Assembly (NCBI RefSeq): GCF_001634885.1
Contig: NZ_LWEX01000012.1
Coordinates: 1 to 32,334, forward strand
DNA from: Sulfitobacter sp. HI0040
GTDB taxonomy: Bacteria > Pseudomonadota > Alphaproteobacteria > Rhodobacterales > Rhodobacteraceae
DNA length: 32,334 nucleotides
Direction: 5' to 3'
Position numbers and translations under genes: made by a program. The notes under the pieces are model-generated. The model saw only the letters and a program-made list of their open reading frames with translations. It did not search any database and had not been told where the DNA came from. Below, one piece after another: positions 23,867-32,139 of this stretch (positions are counted from its first letter, which is position 1; each line of letters opens with the position of its first letter).

Positions 23867-25063
23867 TCACCCGGGCACGGCGCCGCCGGCGCTTTCACCC
23901 AGACCGGTCTTGCGCGCCTTTGCCGAGGCGAGCGTGTCGCGCAGCTTGGCCTCCATCTGTTGCAGTTCCTCTTCGGCGGCGGCCCGCTTGGCCTTACCTT
24001 CGTCGGCGATCTGCAGCGATTCCTCGATGGTGCCGATCAGGTCCGCGTTCGCCTGTTTGACCGCCTCTATGTCGAAGACGCCGCGCTCCATCTCCTGCCG
24101 GATGATGCGGTTGTTGTCGCGCAGGTTCTTCGCATTCGATGTCAGCAACTCGTTGGTCAGATCGTTGGCATCGCGAACCGCGCTCGCGGCTTCCGCGCTG
24201 CGCTGGATCGTCACGGCCTGCGCCAGCTGGGTTTCCCACAGCGGCACGGTGTTCACCAGTGTCGAGTTTATCTTGGTCACCAGGCTCTTGTCGTTTTCCT
24301 GCACCAGCCGGATGGAGGGCAGGGATTGCATGGTGACCTGCCGCGTGAGCTTGAGGTCATGCACCCGGCGCTCGAGATCGTCTCTGGCCGCGCGCAGGTC
24401 GCGCAACTCCTGCGCTATCATCACCTGATCATCCTCGGCGGCGGCCTTTACCTCGGCTTCCTTGGCGGGAATGACACGCTCGTCCATCTCGGCCAGTTTC
24501 GCTTCGCCCGCCGCGATATAAAGGGCAAGCTCATCATAGAACTGGAGCGTCTTTTCATAGAGCATATCCAGCGACTTGATGTCCTTCAGAAGCGTATGTT
24601 CGTGCTTCAGCAGGTTATCGGTGATACGGTCGATCTGGTCCTGGACCTCTTCGAAACGTGCGGTGAACTTCGCGAAGGGCGCGGCGCGGCCCAGCAGCTT
24701 TTCCCAAAAGCTCCGTTCCCGGCGCACGTCCAGTTCGGACACCGAAAAACCCCGGATCGTGGCCACAATGTTGCGCAGGGAATCCCCGGCGGGGCCGACA
24801 TCCTTGTTGCGCACATCCTGCAGCATGCCCTGGCTGATCTGCTGCAATTCGGCCTGCGCGCCCGAACCGAAGGTAACGATCGTCTGCGTATCGCTGAGGT
24901 TGATCTCCTCCATCCGGCGGCGGATCTCGGCGGACTGGGGGGCATCCGCGGAGTCCAGCGGCACGATGGCGTTGGCATCGGCGGGTTCGGGCAACCGGAC
25001 GGAGGCGACCTCGTCTACCATGGCGGCGGATTGATTGGCCTTGTCGCGCACTTTGTCAGACAT
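23867..25063 (-). CDS. telA: TelA-family toxic anion resistance protein
   Basis: A 398-residue, strongly helical cytoplasmic protein of the TelA/YaaN/KlaA family and its usual size. Family features are visible: an N-terminal VTFGSGAQAELQQISQGMLQDVRNKDVG segment, the SFWEKLLGRAAPFAKFTARFEEVQDQIDRI segment, heptad-rich helices (about 170-260), and the block LPSIRLVQENDKSLVTKINSTLVNTVPLWETQLAQAV near 285-320. Relatives occur in tellurite and bacteriocin resistance loci and in TerD-type systems; the molecular activity is not settled. ATG 25063 has AAGGA about 11 nt upstream. The gene follows xpaC by 52 nt, the standard xpaC-telA pairing, and is followed by the lipoprotein gene after 4 nt. Confidence 0.92.
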   Translation of the reverse strand: MSDKVRDKANQSAAMVDEVASVRLPEPADANAIVPLDSADAPQSAEIRRRMEEINLSDTQTIVTFGSGAQAELQQISQGMLQDVRNKDVGPAGDSLRNIVATIRGFSVSELDVRRERSFWEKLLGRAAPFAKFTARFEEVQDQIDRITDNLLKHEHTLLKDIKSLDMLYEKTLQFYDELALYIAAGEAKLAEMDERVIPAKEAEVKAAAEDDQVMIAQELRDLRAARDDLERRVHDLKLTRQVTMQSLPSIRLVQENDKSLVTKINSTLVNTVPLWETQLAQAVTIQRSAEAASAVRDANDLTNELLTSNAKNLRDNNRIIRQEMERGVFDIEAVKQANADLIGTIEESLQIADEGKAKRAAAEEELQQMEAKLRDTLASAKARKTGLGESAGGAVPG

Positions 25064-25115
25064 GTTCAGCAGTTCCTTGGGGTCGGTAATGATATGGGAG
25101 AGGGGGCGTGTGGCG

Positions 25116-25994
25116 TCATTCGGAATGCACCCCCTCACGGGCGAGGCGTTCTCGCAGCACGTCGATCTCGACCGTCAGGTCGCCGCGATCCTCCAGCAGG
25201 GAGGCGCGGGTCCGCGCTGCGAAGTTTTCATCCAGATCATCGAGCAGGGCGAGGTAATCGGCCTTGGCCTGCGCATCGCCGGACCGCGCGTAGATATCCG
25301 CGAACTTGACCGTCGCATCGCGCGCCCCGCGCAGATAAACAACAAGGTACTTGCGCGCGGCGGTCAGGTCGCGGGGGTCTTCCTCCACCACGCGGATCAG
25401 GTCGCGGGCGGTATTCTGGAACCGGGCGAGCCGTGTTTCCGCCGTGCGGTCGCCCGCGCGTTTCACGGCATCGGACATGGAGGCAAGCAGGGCTTCGGCT
25501 TCTTCCACCACCCGCGCCACGCGATCATGCTGGAACGTATCCACCCCCTCCATCCCCTTGGACCGCAGCGGATCGATGCCGAAGGCGGCCACATGCAATC
25601 CAGCCGCTGCAAGCCCGTAGAGCACCGGACCTACCACGGACAGATCGCCAGAGGCGGCTGCAAGCGCAGTGCCCGTTCCCGTCATCGCGGCGGCCAGTAT
25701 CTTGCGCGGCACGGCGGGCGGGCGGGCAGCCCGGCGGGCATGGAACGCGGCCTCCGCCGTCAGCCCCGCGCGCAGCACCCAGGCGCCCGCTGCCAGAACA
25801 CCGGCCCCGGCCAGCCCCAGAACGAGCCCGGCCGGCCCGGCGCCCAGCGACGTGAAGGTCAAAAGCGCCGGCGGCAGAAACATGAGGTTGGCGCGCCCGC
25901 CTACCGGGTCCACGTCCAGCCGGGCAGGGGCATCGTGCCTGTCGGCGGTGTCGCCCGGTTGCGGGCTGAACCGGCCTCCGTATCGTCTTGCCAT
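25116..25994 (-). CDS. xpaC: XpaC-family membrane protein (5-bromo-4-chloroindolyl phosphate hydrolysis family)
   Basis: A 292-residue protein. The N-terminal half has hydrophobic segments near 36-52, 53-78, 98-114 and 118-138. These are followed by the family motif HVAAFGIDPLRSKG (134-147) and a charged helical C-terminal domain (150-292) predicted to be cytoplasmic. The family is named from a Bacillus protein affecting X-phosphate hydrolysis, but no phosphatase motif is visible and a scaffold role is more likely. ATG 25994 begins 3 nt after the stop of the small membrane gene, with GGAGGGG 9 nt upstream. Conserved pairing with telA supports the assignment. Confidence 0.85.
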   Translation of the reverse strand: MARRYGGRFSPQPGDTADRHDAPARLDVDPVGGRANLMFLPPALLTFTSLGAGPAGLVLGLAGAGVLAAGAWVLRAGLTAEAAFHARRAARPPAVPRKILAAAMTGTGTALAAASGDLSVVGPVLYGLAAAGLHVAAFGIDPLRSKGMEGVDTFQHDRVARVVEEAEALLASMSDAVKRAGDRTAETRLARFQNTARDLIRVVEEDPRDLTAARKYLVVYLRGARDATVKFADIYARSGDAQAKADYLALLDDLDENFAARTRASLLEDRGDLTVEIDVLRERLAREGVHSE

Positions 25995-25997
25995 GGC

Positions 25998-26237
25998 TCA
26001 GACCCCTCCGAGCCAGCCCGAAGCGACCCCGAGAAGAAGCAAGATCAAGGCGACATAGGCGATTTTCTGGAAGCCGGTGGGTGCCATCAAACTATCCTCG
26101 CCATTTGGGCCGTTGCCGAAGAAGGGGCGCGCAAAGCGGCGCCCGCCGTCGTAGGCGGCATCCCAGATTGATACCAGAATGGCGACAATGGCAACGGCAA
26201 GTGCCAAAACCGCAAGCAGCAGCAACAATCGTCCCAT
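25998..26237 (-). CDS. Small two-helix membrane protein, first gene of the xpaC-telA operon
   Basis: A 79-residue protein I do not recognise. Helix 1 (residues about 3-25, LLLLLAVLALAVAIVAILVSIW) and helix 2 (about 58-77, IAYVALILLLLGVASGWLGG) flank a polar loop containing FFGNGPNGEDS. A near-perfect AAGGAGA site lies 5 nt before ATG 26237, and the stop is 3 nt before the xpaC start. Strong initiation signals and tight spacing support a real gene rather than a chance frame. It would lie in the inner membrane alongside XpaC; no function is assigned. Confidence 0.75.
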   Translation of the reverse strand: MGRLLLLLAVLALAVAIVAILVSIWDAAYDGGRRFARPFFGNGPNGEDSLMAPTGFQKIAYVALILLLLGVASGWLGGV

Positions 26238-26306
26238 CGTCGTCTCCTTCGGTTTCTACATAGGTGGTGCAAGCGCGCCGGACCAGTGGAGCAGGTGGGG
26301 CTCCGC

Positions 26307-27311
26307 CTATCGTTTTTTGCCGCCGCCTCCCGAGGGGCCCTTGCCCGGAGGCCGCCCAGCGGGGCGTGTTCTGCCCCTGTCACCTGGTTTACCCGACGGT
26401 GCACCGCCACGCTTGCCCTGCGGTCCCGGCTTTTGACCCTGCCGTTTTCCCTTGGGCGCCTCTTCGGGGCTGCGCGGGGCGGGGGCCGCCTTGCCGCCCG
26501 GGCCGCGCCGGGTGGAATGGCGTGTCACACCGGCGGGTTTGCGCGTCGCGGTGCCGCTGTCATCGACGATTTCAAGGCCGAGCTGGTCGCGCACGATCTT
26601 GCGGCGCACTTCCTCCACCGCGCCCTGCTTCAGTTCGCCCAGTTGGAAAGGTCCGTAGCTTACCCGGATAAGCCGGTTGACCGACAGGCCCACCGTTTCC
26701 ATGGCGCGGCGAATCTCCCGGTTCTTGCCTTCTCGCAGACCCACGGTAAGCCAGGCGTTGGCCCCCTGCTGACGGTCCAGCGTCACGGTCATGGGCTGAA
26801 AATCCTCGCCCTCCACCGTGATGCCCTTGCGCAGCGGCTCCAGCGTCTTGTCCTCGGGGCGCCCGTTGACCCGGACCCGGTAGCGGCGCAACCAGCCGGT
26901 CGATGGCAGTTCGAGCCGGCGTTTGACCGCGCCGTCGTTGGTCAGCAACAGCAGGCCTTCGGAATTCAGGTCGAGCCGCCCGATGCTCATCACCCGCGGC
27001 ATATCCTCGGGCAGGGCATCATAGATGGTTTCACGGCCCTTTTCGTCGCGGTCGGTCGTCACCAGACCCGCCGGTTTGTGATAAAGCCAGATGCGCGGCG
27101 GTTCGGGTTCGGCCAGCGGCGCGCCATCCACCGTGATCGCATCAGCAGGCGTGACGTTGAGCGCGGGCGACAGGACCTGTCGGCCATTCACCCGCACGCG
27201 TCCGGCTTCGATCATGCGCTCGGCTTCGCGGCGACTGGCCACACCGGCCCGGGCCAGAACCTTGGCGATGCGGTCGCCCGGAGGCGTCTGGGATGTGGCG
27301 TCATCTGTCAT
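26307..27311 (-). CDS. rluB: 23S rRNA pseudouridine synthase, RluB/RsuA family
   Basis: A 334-residue enzyme. An N-terminal S4 RNA-binding domain (about 12-60, RIAKVLARAGVASRREAERMI) is followed by the catalytic domain with Asp114 in GRLDLNSEGLLLLTNDG. A YRVRVNG strand and GKNREIRRAM close the RsuA-family core by about residue 245. Residues 260-334 form a Lys/Arg/Gly/Pro-rich low-complexity tail, probably disordered and RNA-binding. RluB modifies U2605 of 23S rRNA in E. coli; RluE/RluF-type specificity cannot be excluded. The gene is divergent from tadA across 62 bp, with a weak ribosome site. Confidence 0.88.
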   Translation of the reverse strand: MTDDATSQTPPGDRIAKVLARAGVASRREAERMIEAGRVRVNGRQVLSPALNVTPADAITVDGAPLAEPEPPRIWLYHKPAGLVTTDRDEKGRETIYDALPEDMPRVMSIGRLDLNSEGLLLLTNDGAVKRRLELPSTGWLRRYRVRVNGRPEDKTLEPLRKGITVEGEDFQPMTVTLDRQQGANAWLTVGLREGKNREIRRAMETVGLSVNRLIRVSYGPFQLGELKQGAVEEVRRKIVRDQLGLEIVDDSGTATRKPAGVTRHSTRRGPGGKAAPAPRSPEEAPKGKRQGQKPGPQGKRGGAPSGKPGDRGRTRPAGRPPGKGPSGGGGKKR

Positions 27312-27373
27312 GACGACCGCTTAGCGCCTTTGCGGCGCTTGCGAAAGGGCGCGCTTTGCGGGCATCTGGGGCC

Positions 27374-27823
27374 ATGACGTTCAAATCCTACATGCAGGCC
27401 GCACTGGAAGAAGCGCGCGCCGCAGGCCAGCGGGGCGAGGTTCCGGTGGGCGCGGTCGTGGTCAGCCCCGGCGGTGAGGTCGTGGCCCGCGCGGGAAACC
27501 GCACGCGCGAATGCACCGATCCCACGGCACACGCCGAAATGCTGGCGCTCCGCGGCGCCTGCGCGCGGCTCGGGTCGGAACGCCTGGCGGGTCATCTGCT
27601 CTATGTCACGCTGGAGCCCTGTGCCATGTGCGCCGCAGCCATCGCCGCCGCGCGGATCGACCGCCTGTATTTCGGCGCGGCGGACCCGAAGTCAGGGGGG
27701 GTCATGCAGGGGGCGCGGGTTTTTTCCCATGCGCAATGCCACCACCGGCCAGAGGTTTTCGACGGGATCGCGGCGGCAGAGGCGGAAACGCTGCTGAGGG
27801 ATTTTTTCGCGTCGAAACGATAG
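27374..27823 (+). CDS. tadA: tRNA adenosine(34) deaminase
   Basis: A 149-residue cytidine/deoxycytidylate-deaminase-fold enzyme. Zinc ligand His53 and catalytic Glu55 lie in AHAEM, and Cys83 and Cys86 in EPCAMC, with the GAADPKSGGV segment typical of TadA. It converts A34 of tRNA-Arg(ACG) to inosine. ATG 27374 gives the expected N-terminus (MTFKSYMQAALEEARAAG); a TTG at 27356 is possible but not supported. The gene is divergent from rluB, pairing two RNA-modification genes on a shared 62-bp promoter region. The 165 bp after it hold a weak GGGCG-CTA-CGCCC hairpin (27865-27877) and the terminator of the opposite gene. Confidence 0.93.
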   Translation: MTFKSYMQAALEEARAAGQRGEVPVGAVVVSPGGEVVARAGNRTRECTDPTAHAEMLALRGACARLGSERLAGHLLYVTLEPCAMCAAAIAAARIDRLYFGAADPKSGGVMQGARVFSHAQCHHRPEVFDGIAAAEAETLLRDFFASKR

Positions 27824-27944
27824 GCGGAGCCGGGCCGAGATCGCGGAGGCGTTGCGGCAGCGCAGGGCGCTACGCCCAAGACTGAGCAGTCCGCTGCCCC
27901 CTCCGACTTCCCCGTGTACCGAAACGACCGCCCTCCTTCCAAAT

Positions 27945-27985
27945 GGCAAAAAATCCTCGGGGGTCCGGGGGCAGAGAGCCCCCGG
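27945..27985 (-). terminator. Intrinsic terminator of the MBL-fold hydrolase gene
   Basis: On the - strand CCGGGGGC-TCTCT-GCCCCCGG forms an 8-bp stem (27985-27965) starting 3 nt after the stop codon. It is followed by ACCCCCGAGGATTTTTTG, which provides a six-T run. This is the clearest Rho-independent terminator in the window. Confidence 0.85.
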
Positions 27986-27988
27986 CGT

Positions 27989-28681
27989 TCAGAGTGATAT
28001 CGCCTTCATTACCTCTGGCTCCACCACTTCGACCCCCGGCAGCCCGTCCTTCAGCGCCTGCGCCGATTGCTCCAGCGCATCGAAGGTCCGGTAATGGCAG
28101 GGGATCACGGTGCGGAAATCGAAGTACCGCTTCGCCGCATAGGCCGCCGCCGCCATGTCCATGGTATAGAACCCCCCGGCGGACAGGATGCCGATGTCGG
28201 GCTTGTGATAATCCCCCATCCATTCCATGTCGGCCATGATGGTCGTATCGCCCGAATGATAGATGGTGCGACCCTCGCCGCGGATCATGAAACCGGTTTC
28301 CATGCCCATGTAGACCGGCCCGCCATCCCCCGAGACGGAGGAGGAATGCGAAGCCGGCACCATGGTCACCGCGACTTCACCACATTTTATCGTCCCGCCC
28401 TTGTTGAAGCCCATGGTGTTCTGCACGCCCTTTCCTTCGAACCATGACATCAATTCGAACATCCCCGCGACCGGGGCGCCGGTGCGTTCCGCCACCTGTG
28501 GCAGGTCGTCGGTGTGGTCAAAATGGCCGTGGGTCACGAGGATCTGGGTCGCGCCCTTCAGCGCTTCCTCGTGGTGGGATTCTTCCAGCATCGGGTTGCC
28601 GTTGAGCCATGGATCGATCAGCAGTACCTGATCCTCGATCTCGATGCGGAAAGAGCCGTGGCCCAGCCAGATGATGTTCAT
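27989..28681 (-). CDS. Metal-dependent hydrolase, MBL fold (UPF0173/UlaG-like)
   Basis: A 230-residue metallo-beta-lactamase-fold protein. It opens with MNIIWLGHGSFRIE and has the dinuclear motif THGHFDHTDD (His51, His53, Asp55, His56). Further ligand candidates lie in SHSSS, HSGDT and PCHYRTF. This order and length fit the UPF0173 group related to UlaG lactonase; the substrate is unknown. GGGAGAAG lies about 8 nt before ATG 28681. The gene is divergent from gatC over 179 bp and ends at a strong terminator, so it is monocistronic. Confidence 0.88.
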   Translation of the reverse strand: MNIIWLGHGSFRIEIEDQVLLIDPWLNGNPMLEESHHEEALKGATQILVTHGHFDHTDDLPQVAERTGAPVAGMFELMSWFEGKGVQNTMGFNKGGTIKCGEVAVTMVPASHSSSVSGDGGPVYMGMETGFMIRGEGRTIYHSGDTTIMADMEWMGDYHKPDIGILSAGGFYTMDMAAAAYAAKRYFDFRTVIPCHYRTFDALEQSAQALKDGLPGVEVVEPEVMKAISL

Positions 28682-28715
28682 GTCTTCTTCTCCCGTTTGC
28701 TGCGATTCACCGGTG

Positions 28716-28744
28716 ATCCTAGCGCGTAGCAGCCGCTTCTGAAG
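28716..28744 (-). promoter_or_regulatory. Candidate promoter of the MBL-fold hydrolase gene
   Basis: On the - strand CTTCAG (28744-28739), a 17-nt spacer and TAGGAT (28721-28716) lie about 35 nt before the start codon. Both boxes are only partial matches to consensus. Confidence 0.3.
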
Positions 28745-28807
28745 GCGGTTCGCGCGAATTTTCTGGTCCTGCCCCACCCTCGCCCGGGGCAGAGCAGGGC
28801 CGCGCCC

Positions 28808-28836
28808 TTGCGAGGCGCGGACAGGGGCGGTAAACG
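28808..28836 (+). promoter_or_regulatory. Candidate promoter of gatCA
   Basis: TTGCGA (28808-28813) and TAAACG (28831-28836) are separated by 17 nt and lie 25 nt before the gatC start codon. The -35 box is good, the -10 box partial, as is common in GC-rich alphaproteobacteria. Confidence 0.4.
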
Positions 28837-28860
28837 GCCCTGAAACGAGAGGATCGCCGC

Positions 28861-29148
28861 ATGTCCATTGACGAAACAACCGCCGCGCGGGTCGCCAAGC
28901 TGGCCCGCATCCGGGTCGAACCCGAAGCGCTGCCCGCCCTCGCGCAGGAATTCAACACCATTCTGGGGTTCATCGAACAACTGGCCGAGGTGAATGTGGA
29001 CGGCGTCGAACCGATGACCTCGGTAACGCCGCAGCGGCTGAAGCGGCGTGAGGATGTGGTGACGGACGGGGACCGGCAGGACGAAGTGCTCGCCAATGCG
29101 CCCGACGCCCGCGAAGGATTCTTTGCCGTACCGAAGGTGGTGGAATAA
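28861..29148 (+). CDS. gatC: Aspartyl/glutamyl-tRNA amidotransferase subunit C
   Basis: A 95-residue protein of standard GatC length. It begins with [20 protein letters not shown] and carries the [25 protein letters not shown] segment typical of the family. The C-terminal [14 protein letters not shown] wraps around GatA in known structures. GatC stabilises the GatCAB complex that amidates Glu-tRNA-Gln (and Asp-tRNA-Asn). GAGAGG lies 8 nt before the ATG. Its TAA overlaps the gatA ATG by one base (TAATG), coupling the two subunits. Confidence 0.97.
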   Translation: MSIDETTAARVAKLARIRVEPEALPALAQEFNTILGFIEQLAEVNVDGVEPMTSVTPQRLKRREDVVTDGDRQDEVLANAPDAREGFFAVPKVVE

Positions 29149-30635
29149 TGACCGATCTGAACGCACTGGGCCTGGCGGAGGCGCGCGATGCGCTGCGCAA
29201 GGGCGATGTCACCTCGCGCGAGTTGACCGAAGCCTGCATCAAGGCGATCGATGGTGCCTCGGCGCTCAACGCCTTCGTTCACCGCACCAACGACATCGCG
29301 CTGGATCAGGCCGCTAAGGCCGACGCGCGACTGGCCGAAGGCGATGCGCCTGCCATGTGCGGCCTGCCCGTCGGCATCAAGGATCTGTTCTGCACCAAGG
29401 GCGTGCCCAGTCAGGCTGGCTCGCGGATCCTCGAAGGGTTCCTGCCGCAGTACGAATCGACCGTCAGCCAGAACCTGCGGGACGCGGGCGCGGTGATGCT
29501 GGGCAAGCTCAACATGGACGAATTCGCCATGGGATCGTCCAACGAGACGTCGGTCTACGGCAATGCGGTGAACCCGTGGCGCCGCGCGGGCGAAGACACG
29601 CAGCTGACGCCGGGCGGCTCTTCCGGCGGGTCGGCGGCGGCGGTCGCGGCGGACCTTTGCCTTGCCGCGACGGGCACGGATACCGGCGGCTCCATCCGCC
29701 AGCCTGCCGCCTTCACCGGCACGGTGGGGATCAAGCCGACCTATGGGCGTTGTTCGCGCTGGGGAGTCGTGGCCTTTGCTTCGTCCCTCGATCAGGCCGG
29801 GCCGATGACGAAATCGGTGCGCGATGCGGCGATCATGCTGGGCGCGATGGCCGGGCACGACCCGCGCGATTCCACCTCTGCCGATCTGGCGGTGCCCGAT
29901 TTCGAAGCAGCACTCACGGGCGATATCCGGGGCAAGAAGATCGGCATCCCCCGCGAATACCGGATGGACGGCATGCCCGCGGAGATCGAAAAGCTCTGGT
30001 CCGAAGGTGCCGACATGCTGCGCGACGCGGGCGCCGAGATCGTCGATATCTCCCTGCCGCATACCAAATACGCGCTGCCGGCGTACTACGTGATCGCCCC
30101 TGCCGAAGCCTCCAGCAACCTCGCCCGCTACGACGGGGTGCGCTATGGCCACCGGGCCCGGTTGGAGCAGGGCGACGGCATCACCGAGATGTATGAAAAG
30201 ACCCGGGCCGAAGGCTTCGGCGATGAGGTCAAGCGCCGGGTCATGGTGGGGACCTATGTGCTTTCCGCCGGTTTCTACGACGCCTATTACAACCGCGCCC
30301 GCAAGGTGCGCACCCTGATCAAGCGCGACTTCGAAACCGTCTTTGCCGATGGTATCGACTGCATTCTGACCCCGGCAACGCCCTCGGCCGCTTTCGGGCT
30401 TGGCGAAATGACGGATGCCGATCCGGTCGCCATGTATCTCAACGATGTCTTTACCGTGACGGTCAACCTCGCCGGGCTTCCGGGCATCGCGCTGCCGACG
30501 GGGCAGGACGCCAAGGGCCTGCCCCTGGGGCTGCAACTGATCGGTCGTCCGTGGGAGGAGGCGGAGTTGCTGTCTTCCGCTTATGCTCTCGAACGGGCGG
30601 CCGGTTTTGTGGCAAAGGCGGACAAATGGTGGTAG
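29148..30635 (+). CDS. gatA: Aspartyl/glutamyl-tRNA amidotransferase subunit A
   Basis: A 495-residue amidase-signature enzyme that hydrolyses glutamine and channels ammonia to GatB. The Ser-cisSer-Lys triad is intact: Lys78 (GIKDLF), Ser158 ([10 protein letters not shown]) and Ser182 ([11 protein letters not shown]). Length and the [14 protein letters not shown] motif near 122-135 are typical of GatA. It is translationally coupled to gatC. gatB is not adjacent: the next gene is a lipoprotein, so the third subunit is encoded elsewhere, as is common in this order. Confidence 0.97.
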   Translation: MTDLNALGLAEARDALRKGDVTSRELTEACIKAIDGASALNAFVHRTNDIALDQAAKADARLAEGDAPAMCGLPVGIKDLFCTKGVPSQAGSRILEGFLPQYESTVSQNLRDAGAVMLGKLNMDEFAMGSSNETSVYGNAVNPWRRAGEDTQLTPGGSSGGSAAAVAADLCLAATGTDTGGSIRQPAAFTGTVGIKPTYGRCSRWGVVAFASSLDQAGPMTKSVRDAAIMLGAMAGHDPRDSTSADLAVPDFEAALTGDIRGKKIGIPREYRMDGMPAEIEKLWSEGADMLRDAGAEIVDISLPHTKYALPAYYVIAPAEASSNLARYDGVRYGHRARLEQGDGITEMYEKTRAEGFGDEVKRRVMVGTYVLSAGFYDAYYNRARKVRTLIKRDFETVFADGIDCILTPATPSAAFGLGEMTDADPVAMYLNDVFTVTVNLAGLPGIALPTGQDAKGLPLGLQLIGRPWEEAELLSSAYALERAAGFVAKADKWW

Positions 30636-30664
30636 CACGGGCAAACCGATTTGAGGACATGAAG

Positions 30665-31414
30665 ATGGCTATGATGTTCAGACGCGGCGCTTTTTCCCTG
30701 CTGGCGGTTGCGGGGCTTGCCGCCTGTCAGCCCGCCATTCCCGATTCCGCCGCCGGGGTGGGATTCGAAGACAGTTTCGCACAGCAGCAGCGCGCTCGTG
30801 ACGCGGCACTCGCGGCGTCCCAGTCGCAGACCGCTGCCCCCGCGACGCCTTTCGACGACGGCTCGCCCGAGGCAACGGCGGCTGAAACCGCGCGGGTTCT
30901 CGCGGCCACGCGGGGAGGAGCCAACGCTTCTGCATCCGGCTCGGTTTCCACGGCGCTTGCGAACTCGGGGATCGAACCCGTGGTGGCGAGCCCCTCGAAC
31001 CCCGCGCCGCCGGTGGTCAATACCGCCGGGATCTCGAACGAAAACAACTTCGACGCCGTATCGGACCAGCGCAGCATCGACGCGGATGCCGCCCGGATCG
31101 CCGCCAACCGCGCGCGCTACGAAGTTATTCAGCCTCAGGCGCTTCCGACCCGCACGCAGGCCGGCCCCAATATCGTGGCCTATGCGATTTCGACAAGCCA
31201 TGCACCGGGAACACAACTCTATTCGCGCAGCGGCTTCGCCAAGCAGCGCAAGTTTGAACGGGCCTGCGCGCAATACAGCAATCAGGATCAGGCGCAGATC
31301 GACTTTCTGGCGGCGGGCGGCCCGGAGCGTGACAGCGCCGGGGTCGACCCCGACGGGGACGGGTTTGCCTGCGCATGGGATCCGGCACCCTACCGGCGCG
31401 CGGCACGGGGCTGA
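30665..31414 (+). CDS. Lipoprotein with excalibur-like C-terminal domain
   Basis: A 249-residue lipoprotein. A short basic start and hydrophobic core lead to the lipobox LAAC with Cys21. A long Ala/Ser/Thr-rich, probably disordered region follows (about 25-165), and then a C-terminal domain with FERACAQYSNQDQAQIDFLAAGGP and DPDGDGFACAWDPAPYR. The DxDxDG-F-C pattern matches excalibur-type calcium-binding modules, with two Cys likely disulfide-bonded. ATG 30665 has GAGG 8 nt before it; ATG 30659 is too close to the same site. It follows gatA by 29 nt and precedes a peptidoglycan amidase by 6 nt. A cell-envelope role is inferred from the lipobox and the neighbouring amidase. Confidence 0.8.
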   Translation: MAMMFRRGAFSLLAVAGLAACQPAIPDSAAGVGFEDSFAQQQRARDAALAASQSQTAAPATPFDDGSPEATAAETARVLAATRGGANASASGSVSTALANSGIEPVVASPSNPAPPVVNTAGISNENNFDAVSDQRSIDADAARIAANRARYEVIQPQALPTRTQAGPNIVAYAISTSHAPGTQLYSRSGFAKQRKFERACAQYSNQDQAQIDFLAAGGPERDSAGVDPDGDGFACAWDPAPYRRAARG

Positions 31415-31420
31415 CGCCTG

Positions 31421-32107
31421 TTGTCACTGCCCGGGATCGTAGAGCGACCGTCCCCCAATCATGGCCCCCGGCGGGACGGTTTGCGCCCCGTCTTCATTGT
31501 CATCCATCATACTGCCATGGCCTGCGCCGCTTCGGCGCTCAGGCGGCTCTGTGATCCCGCGTCAGAGGTTTCCGCCCATTACCTGATCGACGTTTCAGGG
31601 GGCGTCTGCCAACTGGTGGCGGAGGAGGCGCGCGCGTGGCACGCGGGGCAGGGCGAATGGGCCGGACTGGATGACATCAATTCCCGCTCGATCGGGATCG
31701 AATTGGACAATCGCGGGTCAGAGCCTTTTTCCGAGCCGCAGATGCGCGCGCTCGAAGCATTGCTTCGGGCGATCATGGAACGCTGGGATATCCCGCCCGA
31801 CGGCGTCATCGGCCATTCGGACATGGCCCCGGGGCGCAAGCAGGATCCGGGCCTCCGGTTCGACTGGGCGCGACTCGCCCGTCAGGGTCTTGCCGGTTTC
31901 GCCGGGGGGCCGCGCTATGACGGCGCTGTGTCGGAAAGTGCCTTTGTCGACCGGGCACGCGCACGGGGCTTCACCGCGCCCTGCGACCCTGAGACCTTGC
32001 TCGCCACGACGCGGCTGCGGTTTGCCCCATGGCGCAGCGGGCCGTTGGTCGCGGCGGATTTCGATCTGCATCACGGCATTGAAACCGCAGGGGTCGAAAG
32101 CGATTGA
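31421..32107 (+). CDS. N-acetylmuramoyl-L-alanine amidase (amidase_2 family)
   Basis: A 228-residue AmpD/AmiD-type amidase that cleaves the MurNAc-L-Ala bond of peptidoglycan or its fragments. Zinc ligands are His29 (VIHHTAM), His132 (GHSDMAPGRK) and Asp142 (QDPG), with Lys140 placed like the catalytic Lys of AmpD; WHAG at 73-76 and HYLIDVSG at 53-60 complete the fold. No signal peptide is seen, favouring a cytoplasmic recycling role. About 70 residues extend past the catalytic core. The start is a TTG with only a weak GGGG upstream, and no alternative in-frame start fits. Its stop codon lies within the -35 box of the rnpB promoter. Confidence 0.88.
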   Translation: MSLPGIVERPSPNHGPRRDGLRPVFIVIHHTAMACAASALRRLCDPASEVSAHYLIDVSGGVCQLVAEEARAWHAGQGEWAGLDDINSRSIGIELDNRGSEPFSEPQMRALEALLRAIMERWDIPPDGVIGHSDMAPGRKQDPGLRFDWARLARQGLAGFAGGPRYDGAVSESAFVDRARARGFTAPCDPETLLATTRLRFAPWRSGPLVAADFDLHHGIETAGVESD

Positions 32108-32133
32108 CGCCGCACCGCCCCGCCCGCTAGGGC
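32104..32133 (+). promoter_or_regulatory. Promoter of rnpB (TTGACG-18-TAGGGC)
   Basis: TTGACG (32104-32109) and TAGGGC (32128-32133) are separated by 18 nt (or CTAGGG at 17), predicting a start near 32140, where the RNase P RNA is expected to begin. The -35 box is identical to that of tRNA-Gly and contains the TGA stop of the amidase gene. Confidence 0.6.
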
Positions 32134-32139
32134 ATGCGG

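Noticed and set aside
26238..26306. Promoter for the xpaC-telA operon in the 69-bp gap after rluB
   Set aside because: TATGTA near the start codon could be a -10 box but has only TGGTCC at the right distance; too weak to call. The operon may be read from the rluB side.
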